Source: Planctopirus ephydatiae (GTDB taxonomy: Bacteria; Planctomycetota; Planctomycetia; Planctomycetales; Planctomycetaceae). From it: DNA of 64,000 nt. The notes below the pieces were generated by a model. It searched no databases, was not told the DNA's origin, and saw only the letters and a list, made by a program, of their open reading frames with translations. The translations under genes were made by a program, and so were the position numbers. Below are positions 36,520 through 45,500 of the stretch, in pieces (position 1 is the first letter of the stretch; each line of letters starts with the position of its first letter). The stretch is from NCBI RefSeq assembly GCF_007752345.1, contig NZ_CP036299.1, positions 2,939,501-3,003,500 of the forward strand, written 5' to 3'.

Positions 36520-37485
36520 TCACTTCTTGCTAGACGCCTCGATGGCCTTCTTCAATTCCTCGGCCGCTTTGCCCGTGGCGATGCGGGCAAGACTGTTCGC
36601 CACACCGCTGTGCCGCCTCACGATCTCGGCGGGAGGAATGACGATGATTTTGGCATCGGGATGATCGGCCTGCACTCGTTTCATGTCGGCATCGTTGACC
36701 ACGCTCATCGAGAGATCGAGTGTTTTGAGCCTGCCTTTCAATGCCAGCAGATGCTCGAATCCGCCCTCGTAAGTGATGAACGCTTCTTGAAAGCCCACAT
36801 GCGTCACCTTTGGCATCTTCGCGATGGATGCCAGGGAAGTCTGCGAGACCTTACCCATCTCGGCCACTGTGAAAGATTCCAGCGACGGGTGGCCTTCAAA
36901 GAACTTCACCCCGGCTTCGCCTACTTGCGAATGCACCACGGTGAAGGATTTGAGCCCCTTGATCCTGGCGGCTTGCTCCATACCCGCATCATTGATGCCC
37001 AATGTCAATTTGATCTCCACGAGTTGGGAATCCGACAAGGCATCGAATCCCGTACCGCTGTAAAGAGGTGACAGCGGGTGATTCTTCAGAAAGCCGTTGT
37101 GATCGAAGCGGATGATCCTGAGATCCGGCATCCCTTTTAAAGCACGGAGACTTTCGTCTCGCAGCCACGGGCCATTGCCGGTGAGCGCCAGCACGCGGCC
37201 CTTCAAGTCATATACACACCCAAAGAACAGCCCATGGTTCTCCTTGCCCCGAATTCCCCAGGAATTCAGGCCGGTGGTTTCGATGCCGTACTCTTTTAAG
37301 CGATTGACGATGCCCCCCTTAGCCCATCCGGGGACTTCCGCGACTTCGACCGAATGCCCCTCCAACGCAATAATCGCATTGACGATTTTGGCTTCGTCCG
37401 GGTGAACCGGTGGTTGAATGTCTGCAGCGGCTATGGGATAGACCACACCAGCGAGAATGAGCACAAGGCCATAGAGGCGTGTCAT
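36520..37485 (-). CDS. Secreted leucine-rich-repeat-like protein
   Basis: 321 residues from the ATG at 37485; an in-frame codon 13 positions upstream is a weaker start. A signal peptide (LYGLVLILAGVVYPIAAA) precedes irregular repeats of about 24-26 residues with the pattern L..L..L.L: LRALKGMPDLRIIRFDHNG, LVEIKLTLGINDAGMEQAARIKGLKSF (seen as LKSFTVVHSQVGEAGVKFF), and LKTLDLSMSVVNDADMKRV. This resembles the RI-like LRR proteins abundant in planctomycetes. The C-terminus is helical and Lys-rich. Likely a protein-binding domain in the periplasm or at the surface. It is the last clear gene of a minus strand run starting with the DUF1592 gene at 41795. Confidence 0.78.
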   Translation of the reverse strand: MTRLYGLVLILAGVVYPIAAADIQPPVHPDEAKIVNAIIALEGHSVEVAEVPGWAKGGIVNRLKEYGIETTGLNSWGIRGKENHGLFFGCVYDLKGRVLALTGNGPWLRDESLRALKGMPDLRIIRFDHNGFLKNHPLSPLYSGTGFDALSDSQLVEIKLTLGINDAGMEQAARIKGLKSFTVVHSQVGEAGVKFFEGHPSLESFTVAEMGKVSQTSLASIAKMPKVTHVGFQEAFITYEGGFEHLLALKGRLKTLDLSMSVVNDADMKRVQADHPDAKIIVIPPAEIVRRHSGVANSLARIATGKAAEELKKAIEASSKK

Positions 37486-37524
37486 AAGGATACTTCCTGA
37501 AGAGATCGGTGTAATCTGCGCCAA

Positions 37525-38436
37525 TCACGTCTTGCCGAACCGTCCGTGGGCGATCGCCAACACATTGTGCGGCAATTCGAGGACTTTCTCCCATCGGATG
37601 CCATTCTCCGAATGCAGCAGTTTCCCGGGCCAGAGCGTTCCGACGTAAACGCCGTCTCCAAAGGTTGCCACGGTGGGAGCGTCCGTGTTGGGAGTTCGCT
37701 CCCAGGCTTGGCCATCAGGTGAGCGGTAGGTTGCCCCCTGGCCGATGCCGACGAATTGCTGGCCGTCAAACAGCATGCTGTTGATGTGTTCGCCCTCCTC
37801 ACCCACGACGCGGTCGGTCCACTCCAGACCATCTTGACTTCGCATTCGCAGGCCGTGCAGACCGCCGCCGACGAAGTAGCCGTTGCCAAAGGCGATGTCG
37901 ATCAAAGTGTCCTTCGCAGAAGCCTTGGGAACCGCAGCGAACTTGTCGTCGAGTGATTTCGCGGAGAGTCTGGCTCCGTAGTCGCCGGTGAAGACCACAC
38001 GTTCCTGACCGAAGGCGACCCTACGGAGATGGGCATCGCGAACCATCACGCGCCGATCATCCAGTAAAGCCTTCCGGACCGACCAGGACTTGCCGTCCGT
38101 CGTCTGGATCAGTTCGGGCAGAGCACCATCGGTGCTAATGATTCCGCACACCTGTTTGCCGCTCGAAAACAGGAGTTCCAGTCGTTCGGCATAAGGCTTG
38201 GTCGCGAGCTTGTTTGTGTTCCAACTCACGCCGTCGGGCGAATCGAACGTCACCCACTCGCCACCGAATTGCCCACCGACAAAGCAGCCACCTCCGAAGA
38301 AGCAGGCGTAACGCAGGAGCATCCCTTCGCGATCTGTCGCGAGGTTCGTCCAACTCTTCCCGTCCCTCGAGAAGATTCGCAGGCCGTTTTCGCCACAGGC
38401 CACGAAGACCGAACCTTGTAAAGCCTCCTCTTTCAC
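37525..38436 (-). CDS. Six- or seven-bladed repeat protein of sialidase/BNR-like type
   Basis: 303 residues from a GTG at 38436 with GGAGG 7 bases upstream. The chain is built of repeats with the pattern F.G..FVG.G..G....S.DG..W: FSRDGKSWTNLA, FDSPDGVSWNTNK, QTTDGKSWSVRK, MRSQDGLEWTDR, YRSPDGQAWERT and HSENGIRWEKV. The SxDGxxW (Asp-box-like) turn suggests a beta-propeller. There is no signal peptide, which is odd because its operon partners are all exported; the true N-terminus may have been lost. It begins 24 bases after the stop of the DUF1552 gene. Function not assignable. Confidence 0.78.
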   Translation of the reverse strand: MKEEALQGSVFVACGENGLRIFSRDGKSWTNLATDREGMLLRYACFFGGGCFVGGQFGGEWVTFDSPDGVSWNTNKLATKPYAERLELLFSSGKQVCGIISTDGALPELIQTTDGKSWSVRKALLDDRRVMVRDAHLRRVAFGQERVVFTGDYGARLSAKSLDDKFAAVPKASAKDTLIDIAFGNGYFVGGGLHGLRMRSQDGLEWTDRVVGEEGEHINSMLFDGQQFVGIGQGATYRSPDGQAWERTPNTDAPTVATFGDGVYVGTLWPGKLLHSENGIRWEKVLELPHNVLAIAHGRFGKT

Positions 38437-38460
38437 CGCTTCGCCTCCGTTGGGATTTCC

Positions 38461-39930
38461 TCAGATTAGGTTCGGCAAACGGCCGTCATAAGCCTGCTTT
38501 GGGGAAGTCCGGTTGTTGCCGAACGTGCCACTTTGGTCGCCAAACCGAGCCAGGATCTCGGTATAGAGATTCGAGACTGGCGTATCTTTCTGGTAGCTGA
38601 TGTGTCGACCTGTCTTCAGAGTTCCACCCGCTTTGCCGGCCAGCAGCGCCGGATAATTGCGGCGACCGTGTCCGCCGTCGGCCATATACGACGTGTACAG
38701 CAACAGCGTGTTGTCGAGCAGGCTGGTTCCCCCCTCGTCGATCGACTTCATCTTCGCGACGGCCTCAGCGAAGAGCTGCGTGTACCATGCGTGAATCTGG
38801 CGGCATCCTTCACGGGCGACGGGATCGGCGTCTTCCACGCGAGCCGCGTTACCGTGGTGTTCAAGCGTATGGGCGTGGTGTTCGTAACCGACCGTTACAA
38901 CGCCCGGGAAAAGGGCTTCGTCACTGCCAATCCCGAGGCTGCAAACTCGTGTCGTGTCGGTCTGGAATGCCAAGATCATCAGGTCAATCATCAGCCGGAT
39001 GTAGTCAGCGTGGACGGCGGGGTTGCGACCAACCAGTTGCACCATCTTCTGCGAAGCGTTCCGGTCGGCCGGCATTTGCCGGGGAGCATTGGGGCGCGAT
39101 GGGCCGGGATCTTTTAGGTCCTCCGCTTCCTGGGCAATCCGCTCCTGCAACCGCTGCACACGGCGTTCGATGCTATCCACCGCATCCAGGTACTCCTTGA
39201 GCTTGGCCTGATCCGTGCGCCCCAGCTGGCCTTGCAGCGATTTGGCATCTTCCAGAATCAGATCGACTACCAAGCGTTCGTAGGTCCGCATTTCGGGGGT
39301 GTTCAATCCGGTTGATCCGGCTTGCCCTAAGCGTCGGGACCAGTTGGGGGCGACCAGTTGCCGACCCTTAAACATTGAGTCGAAGGCCAGGCGTGGATCG
39401 CGTTCGACTGGCAGGCTGCGGCCGGAACGATCGAAAAAGTAGCTGGTTTCACCGCCGGAATAGCCAAACCGCAACGAAGACATCAAGCTGCCATTTCCCA
39501 CGAGTTCTGCCGCCCGCTGGTCGAGCGATATGCCGGCGAACGGCTTGCCGTCAGTCTTCCCAACTTTGTCCACACCGGTCAAATGCAGGTAAGCACAGTG
39601 TTCATGAGCATTCACCTTGCCATCAGAATTCCCTGACTGGGACAAGTTGGACAGGATCAACAAATCGTCCTTGTGGTCCTGCAGCGGCCGGAGAATCGAC
39701 GGCAGCTTGCCGAGATCTCCCGTCTCTTTAGGCACCCAAGATTCGATGACAGTACCCCCAGCGACGGTGTAGATCCCCAGGCGCACAGGCGGCCGCACCG
39801 GTGTCATGCTGCCTGCACGCACGACCTGCGGAGCGATTGACTCCAGAAAGGGCAAGGCCGCAATAACACCGGCACCGCGAAGGAACGAGCGTCGGCTGAC
39901 CGAAGCATGAGGAAACACCATGAAATTCAT
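38461..39930 (-). CDS. DUF1552 family TAT-exported protein
   Basis: 489 residues. The N-terminus has a twin-arginine signal (SRRSFLRGAGVIAALPFLESIAP). DUF1552 features: YTVAGGTVIESWVPKETGDLG, LSNLSQSGNSDGKVNAHEHC, SLRFGYSGGETSYFFDRSG, YLDAVDSIERRVQRLQ, QTDTTRVCSLGIGSDEA, and LLDNTLLLYTSYMADGGHGRRNYPALLAG with GGTLKTGRHI. The family resembles DUF1501/sulfatase-like folds but has no proven reaction. Its start codon overlaps the stop of the DUF1592 gene by 4 bases (ATGA), so the pair is translationally coupled. It is more distant in sequence from the three + strand DUF1552 copies than two of those are from each other. Confidence 0.93.
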   Translation of the reverse strand: MNFMVFPHASVSRRSFLRGAGVIAALPFLESIAPQVVRAGSMTPVRPPVRLGIYTVAGGTVIESWVPKETGDLGKLPSILRPLQDHKDDLLILSNLSQSGNSDGKVNAHEHCAYLHLTGVDKVGKTDGKPFAGISLDQRAAELVGNGSLMSSLRFGYSGGETSYFFDRSGRSLPVERDPRLAFDSMFKGRQLVAPNWSRRLGQAGSTGLNTPEMRTYERLVVDLILEDAKSLQGQLGRTDQAKLKEYLDAVDSIERRVQRLQERIAQEAEDLKDPGPSRPNAPRQMPADRNASQKMVQLVGRNPAVHADYIRLMIDLMILAFQTDTTRVCSLGIGSDEALFPGVVTVGYEHHAHTLEHHGNAARVEDADPVAREGCRQIHAWYTQLFAEAVAKMKSIDEGGTSLLDNTLLLYTSYMADGGHGRRNYPALLAGKAGGTLKTGRHISYQKDTPVSNLYTEILARFGDQSGTFGNNRTSPKQAYDGRLPNLI

Positions 39931-41795
39931 TCCCTATTGCGGTGCTGGAACGGGTGACTTTGGACCACTGAGAGTATCAGCGTCGAAAAGCGATACTCGT
40001 CGCCGCGGAGTTCGTGGACCACAGCTTGGACGCTCGGCTCGTCGTAATAGCTTAATTCACGTCCCAGAGCATAACTCAACGTCTGGGCCACAAGATTCTC
40101 CACGAAATCGAGTTGTCGCGTCTTGAGGACTGTTCGCAACCCATCGACTCCCTGGAACTCACCCACACCCGGTAACATCCCCAAGTTATCGACTGGCGTA
40201 TCTCCGACCTTGTCACGCCAACTGCCGATCGCGTCATAGTTTTCCAGCGCGAACCCAAGAGGATCAATCTTCAGATGACAACCTGTACAATTGGGGTCAC
40301 TCGCATGCTGGGCGAGTTTCTCGCGGAAGCTGGCTGGCTCTGGGCGATCCTTGGCCAGTGGCGCAAAGCTGCCAGCGGCCGCGGGTGGCGGCGGCGGTGG
40401 TGAGCCAAGGATCACATCGAGGATCCACTTACCGCGGGCCGTTGGCTTAGTTCGATCCGTATGCGAAGTCATGGTCAAAATCCCTGCCATGCCGGGCAGT
40501 CCGCCACGATGGTCTTGCGGTCGAAGCGACACTTTCTCAAACCCCTTCTCCGGGATGGTTGCTAACCCGTAGTGCCTGGCGAGTTCTGCGTTGGCAAACG
40601 TATAGTCCGCCTCCAGAAACTCCAGAAGGCTGCGATCGGCTGTGCGCAGATGGTTGCAGAACAGGCGAATTTCCTCTCCCATCGCGTCACGAAGGCTGCG
40701 GGTGTACGTCGGAAATTGGTTTTGGCTCGGCAAAGCCTTCTGCAGGTGCGGCAGTTGCAGCCATTGAGCGAGGAACTGTGTTGTCAGAGCGCTGGCCTTC
40801 GGATGGGCCAGCATTCTCCGGACTTGTTTCTCTAGATTCTCGCGTTGCGAAAGTTTCCCGCCGTCAGCCAGAGCGAACAACTCATCATCTGGCATCGTGG
40901 ACCAGAGGAAGTATGAGAGCCGTACGGCCACTTCGTGATCGCCGATCCGCTGGTCTTTACCGGGAGTCATTTCGACGCGAAGCAGGAAGTGTGGCGAGAC
41001 CAGAATCGGCTTCATGGCCTTACGGATTGCCATGTCGAACGGATGGCCGGCCTTTAGTGCTTCGTCTGCGATCACGGCATAGCGTTCGACTTCGGGTTCC
41101 GTCGGCGGACGCCGGAAGGCACGCCGAACAAACGCCGATAAGACTTGACGGACCGCTTCCTTCGCGGAGAGTTCCTTGGATGGGCCGACTCCGAGTAACT
41201 GCTTGCGTGCCGCACCCGCACCTGGGTGTGTGAAGAGATGTTCCAGCGCCAGATCGGCTGCCATGAAGTATTTCTCCATCAAAGTCGATTCGAGCACCAG
41301 CCCCGCGGCGCGATTCGGAAGCCCATCCACGACATTCTCTTGAGGAATCCCCGCTTCCCCAGAGGCATCAAAGTTGACGTGCAGCAGATCCCGGACCGTG
41401 TTTGCGTATTCGTTCCGAGTCAGTTGGCGGGGCATCGCCGGTCCGGGGTTGCGTTCATCAGTACGAAAAAACTCCGATTGATGCCAACCGAGCAAGAGTT
41501 GACGGTCCGCGTTATTCAGCGCTTCGTCTGGCGGCATCGTGTTGTGCTGGACCTGCTTGACGGCCTTTTTCCAGAGGTCGTAACGCTCGCGGACGGCGTC
41601 CGAATCGTACAAGAGTGTCAGATCGATCCCGCCACTGGCGTGTGTCGCGTTGTGGCACGTGCTGCAGTTCTGCTTCAATACAGGTAGCACGTCGGCTGGA
41701 AAATCCGGCGCATCCGCGAAAACGACGGCATACGTCGACACGTTTAGCAGCGTTGCGGCCAGAATCGCGGCGGTTCGCGGGAAGCTCCACAGCAT
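39927..41795 (-). CDS. DUF1592-type cytochrome protein (PSCyt/DUF1587-1592-1588-1585)
   Basis: 622 residues, the usual size of the family. A signal peptide (TAAILAATLLNVSTYAVVFA) precedes an N-terminal heme site CSTCH. Then come DUF1587 (PRQLTRNEYANTVRDLL), DUF1595-like (FVRRAFRRPPTEPEVERY), DUF1592 ([31 protein letters not shown]), DUF1588 (DHRGGLPGMAGILTMTSHTDRTKP, with VILGSPPPPPP), and DUF1585 with a second heme site CTGCHLKIDPLGFALENYDAIGSW. Two heme c groups on an exported protein point to electron transfer, but the reaction is unknown. It heads a minus strand run of DUF1592, DUF1552, propeller-like and LRR-like genes. Confidence 0.94.
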   Translation of the reverse strand: MLWSFPRTAAILAATLLNVSTYAVVFADAPDFPADVLPVLKQNCSTCHNATHASGGIDLTLLYDSDAVRERYDLWKKAVKQVQHNTMPPDEALNNADRQLLLGWHQSEFFRTDERNPGPAMPRQLTRNEYANTVRDLLHVNFDASGEAGIPQENVVDGLPNRAAGLVLESTLMEKYFMAADLALEHLFTHPGAGAARKQLLGVGPSKELSAKEAVRQVLSAFVRRAFRRPPTEPEVERYAVIADEALKAGHPFDMAIRKAMKPILVSPHFLLRVEMTPGKDQRIGDHEVAVRLSYFLWSTMPDDELFALADGGKLSQRENLEKQVRRMLAHPKASALTTQFLAQWLQLPHLQKALPSQNQFPTYTRSLRDAMGEEIRLFCNHLRTADRSLLEFLEADYTFANAELARHYGLATIPEKGFEKVSLRPQDHRGGLPGMAGILTMTSHTDRTKPTARGKWILDVILGSPPPPPPAAAGSFAPLAKDRPEPASFREKLAQHASDPNCTGCHLKIDPLGFALENYDAIGSWRDKVGDTPVDNLGMLPGVGEFQGVDGLRTVLKTRQLDFVENLVAQTLSYALGRELSYYDEPSVQAVVHELRGDEYRFSTLILSVVQSHPFQHRNRE

Positions 41796-42091
41796 TGATC
41801 GGCTTCCCCAAAAGAATGGAACTCGTCAGATTCTGCTGTGCCTATTGAGTTTGCCTGTCTTTTGGAATTCGGCAACTCGTCACATCTTTTGATTCCTATC
41901 GACTCTCAGCCTTTGGCACATACATTGAGACCGAAAGCCAGGATCAGCAATCATTCCATCAGCATGAAGTGCCGAAGGTACAGTGTCAATCCCTTCGGCA
42001 AGCCTGATCAGCATGGATACGCCTCTTATCGATTGGCAGCTCATTCAGCAGTTGCGTGCTGCGTTGGCGTCCATTGAGGGCTTGCGGACAT
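41796..42091. other. Intergenic region between divergent DUF1592 units
   Basis: About 300 bases. It should contain the promoter of the minus strand DUF1592 unit. No protein-like frame or clear operator was seen. Sequence on the right side may belong to the end of a decayed insertion sequence. Confidence 0.4.
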
Positions 42092-42532
42092 TCAGAATGG
42101 CTTGGTCAACAGGGCGGCGAGCCAGAGAAAACCCGTGAAGTTCATGGCCTTCTTTTCATAAGGGGTGGAAATGCGGCGAAAGCGCTTCAATTCCCGAAAG
42201 AACCGTTCAATCACGTTGTGGTGCTGGTAGCGCTCCTTGACGCAACGCTTCCTCACTTTTCGGTTCGCTTTCTGCATGATGCAGGCCTTGGCCCACATCC
42301 GCTTCACACGCCGGCGGATCGAATCGCTGTCGTAGGCCTCCTCCACCAGCACATGATTCGCGCAAACACCCTCCAGCAACCTCTCACCCACGGGGGCGTC
42401 GCCGGTCTGTCCCGGAGTGAGGATCAAATTCAACAACCGTCCACGGCCATCCACTGCCGCATGGACTTTCGTGGTCAGTCCGCTGCGACTGCGGCTCAGG
42501 CAGCGGCGATCATCCGCCGCGACTCCCTTTCC
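42092..42532 (-). pseudogene. C-terminal remnant of an IS5-family transposase
   Basis: About 147 residues of open frame without a start codon at the expected place; an in-frame stop lies at 42533-42535. The fragment begins DDRRCLSRSRSGLTTKVHAAVDGRGRLLNL, of which SGLTTKVHA and LTPGQTGD are IS5-type hallmarks. EEAYDSDSIRR (with the second catalytic Asp) and ERYQHHNVIERFFRELKRFR (with the catalytic Glu) follow, then the usual C-terminus. The N-terminal third with the first Asp is missing. Intact terminal inverted repeats were not found by eye. The element has been cut at the side where the next DUF1592 gene begins. Confidence 0.8.
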
Positions 42533-42581
42533 CTATCCCGTAGCGGCGACGGCCGAATTACGCTAGCCTCTCAAGAGCCAC

Positions 42582-42587
42582 AAGGAG
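42582..42587 (+). promoter_or_regulatory. Ribosome binding site deciding the start of the first giant DUF1592 gene
   Basis: AAGGAG, 8 bases before the ATG at 42596. The same frame is open for another 540 bases upstream, but only because it runs antisense to the transposase remnant. This site fixes the start at 42596. Confidence 0.8.
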
Positions 42588-42595
42588 TGGATTTG

Positions 42596-45500
42596 ATGCG
42601 ATGCCTCATAGAAGTAACGCCACGGCGGAACCGGACGGCTTGCGCCGTGATGCTAATTGCCTGTCTTACGCTAGCGGCCGCGTCTACCGATGGTGCAGAC
42701 GACCTCGCGCAAACGTATGCCACACAGATCCAGCCGCTGCTCGCCAGGTCCTGCGGGAAGTGCCACGGGAAGATGCCCGAGGATAACGATCTCGATCTCA
42801 CGAGCTTTGGCTCCGCCCAGGCGATCCTGGCTCGTCCCAAGATGCTCAGCGATGTCGCCGAACGGGTGAGCAGTGGCGACATGCCGCCGAAGGACGCGCC
42901 GCAGCCAAGTCAGGCCGAGAGAGAACAACTGCTGGGCTGGATCACGGCGGCACTCGATGCCGAGGCAGCGGCGCGGGCCGGTGATCCCGGGCAGGTAACG
43001 CTACGTCGGCTGAGCAACACGGAGTACGACAACGCGGTCCGCGATCTCACCGGCGTGGACATGCGGCCAACACTGGCCCGCGAGTTTCCCGTCGACAGCG
43101 TCGGCGGCGAGGGCTTTGCCAACGTCGGGGACGCAATGCCGGTGACGCCCGAACTGGTCGAACGTTACCACCACGCCGCTCGCGACGTCGCCGCGCGGGC
43201 CGTGCTGCTGCCCGGCGGCTTTCGCTTCTCACCTTCCACCGAACGCCCGGATTGGACTGAGGAGGCTCTTAAGCCGCTCCGCAGTTTTCACGCGCGCTAC
43301 GCCGGGCCCAACGGAGAGCCGCCGCTGGCAACGCATCTGGCGGCGACGCTGAAGCACCGCGACAGGCTCACCAGTGGCGGGGCCGCCGACATCGCTACGG
43401 TGGCAGCCGAGGAGAAGCTCAACGCCACTTATCTGGCGGCACTTTGGGCGGGGCTCAACGGCAAGTCGGCCTCGCCTGAGGAAGCCATTGCCCAGACGAA
43501 ACAGTGGTCCGAGAAAGCGGCTCTGGCGGAAGCCGAGAAGCAACGGCGGCAGATGGCTTCCCAATCGGCCAAGAAGGCCATCGAGTCCCAGTGGGCTTCG
43601 TCGAAACGCGTCCTCGCGGAATCGAAAGTCGCGGAAGGGGGCTCGGTGTCCTTTGAAAGCAAGGTTTCGGTTCAACGCGGCGAACTGCTGCTCCTGACCG
43701 TACTTCCGAATGAAAACTACGGAGCCGACAGCACGCTCATCGAATGGACGATCAGCGAAACAGCCGGCGATCAGCGAACCTGGAGCATTGCCGATCTGGT
43801 GCCCAATCTGCTGAAGGGGAACCCGTGGTCGGACAAGCACGAGGCCCGCTGGAGCTTCTTGGAGACGACCTCCACTCCGGTGTTCCTTACCGAACGGCGC
43901 GACAGCATCGCGGGTCATACCGAACTGAAATCGTGGAGCCTCGGCTCCGAACCGTCGGTCTTCGTGAACTTGGCAGCGGAACCAGTCAAGGTCTGGACGA
44001 CGTTGCCCGCGCGATCGGTCTTCGTGCATCCCGGACCGAAGCGTCCGGTGACGGTCGCTTGGACAAGTCCGATCGCTGGCGAGTTAGCAGTCGCGGGCCG
44101 CGTCGCCGATGCGCATCCGGCTGGTCTCGATGGGGTCTCATTCGAGTTGTCGCATGTCGCGGCTGCGGATCTGGGACAGGCGCTGGCTGACTTGGGGAGT
44201 GTCTCCACGATTTTGCCGGACGCCGGTCTGCCTCCCGACATGCTCGCCCTTGTCCGGTACAAGTGGCGAGAGGCGACCACCGATCCAGCACCGGTCTTGG
44301 CGGCGATCAAGGCCATGCAGGACCAGTTGTTTCAAGGCAACTACGGGAAGAATGCGGCGATGGCGGTCGGGAACGGTTTTCCCGCCTGGGAGGATGTGCG
44401 TCGCGTGGTCGCCCGCGAGCGAGTCCAAGGCGCCGCCCGTGAGCCGCTCTTCCGCATGGTCGCGTTGCCAGCTCACCCCGACACCTTCGTGATCTGGGAC
44501 CGGCTGCGACTGGAAGGTGGTGACGGTCCGCCGCTGGTGTTTGCGGAGCATCCCGAATTGGGCGCGGCCATTGAGCAGGCCTCCGGGCTCAAATTCGGTC
44601 AGCACCCGCAGGGGCGACCGGTGCCAAAGTCCGCACTGGTCACGGCTGCCGGTGCCGAGATCGTCATCGATCTGAAAAAATTGCCCGCAGAGCTGCAGAA
44701 GGCGCTGACGCTACCTCGGTTTCTCCGCGCCGATGTGAGCTTAGATGAAGCCAGCCCGGAGACGGCGGCCGTTCAGGCATTCCTGATCGCTGCTACGGGC
44801 GGTGGCGGGAGATTGGCTGAGCCGGTCGCCAAAGCTGAAGTGGGCGACCCACGGGCCGCACAGATCGTGCATCCGCGCGTCGCCGCCGAACGGGCTCGGC
44901 CAGCGGCGGAGTTTCGCGCCCTCTTTCCGCCGGCGGTCCTGTTTCAACCGATCATCCCGCGAGACGCCCAGGGGAGCGTGTTCTTGTACCGCCGCGAGGA
45001 CGAGCCGTTGCGTCGGCTGTTGCTCGACGACGCAGGCCGGGCTGAGCTTGACCGGCTCTGGAGCGAACTGGAGTTTGTTAGCGAGCAAGCGCTCGCCACC
45101 CCGACCGCGTATGAAGGGCTCGTGCAGTATTACCGCAAGCCGAACGACGGCGCGCGGATCATGTTCTTCTACATCCAGCTGTTCGAGGAACAGATCAAAC
45201 GCGAGGAGACAGCCTTCCTCGCGACTCAGGTCGCTGCGCAATCGAGACACCTTGAGGAGTTGCTCGCCTTCGCCGCGCGCGGCTGGCGACGACCACTCGC
45301 CCCAGACGAACGCGAGGCCATTCTCGCGTCCTATCGCGCCGACCGTGCCGAGGGTGCGAAGCACGATCCGGCATTCCGCGCCGCACTGGCCCGCGTCCTC
45401 TCGTCACCGTGGTTCCTGTATCGAGTCGAACAACCCTCGCGCGGTCAGCACTGGCAGCCGGTCTCGGGCGAAGAACTGGCGACGCGGCTGAGCTTCCTCC

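Noticed and set aside
42056-42595. N-terminal extension of the first giant DUF1592 gene
   Set aside because: It is antisense to an IS5 transposase remnant, and a good ribosome binding site plus signal peptide mark the ATG at 42596.
43229-44029. Open frame of 266 codons on the - strand
   Set aside because: Antisense to the first giant DUF1592 gene; Arg/Gly-rich, without any motif.
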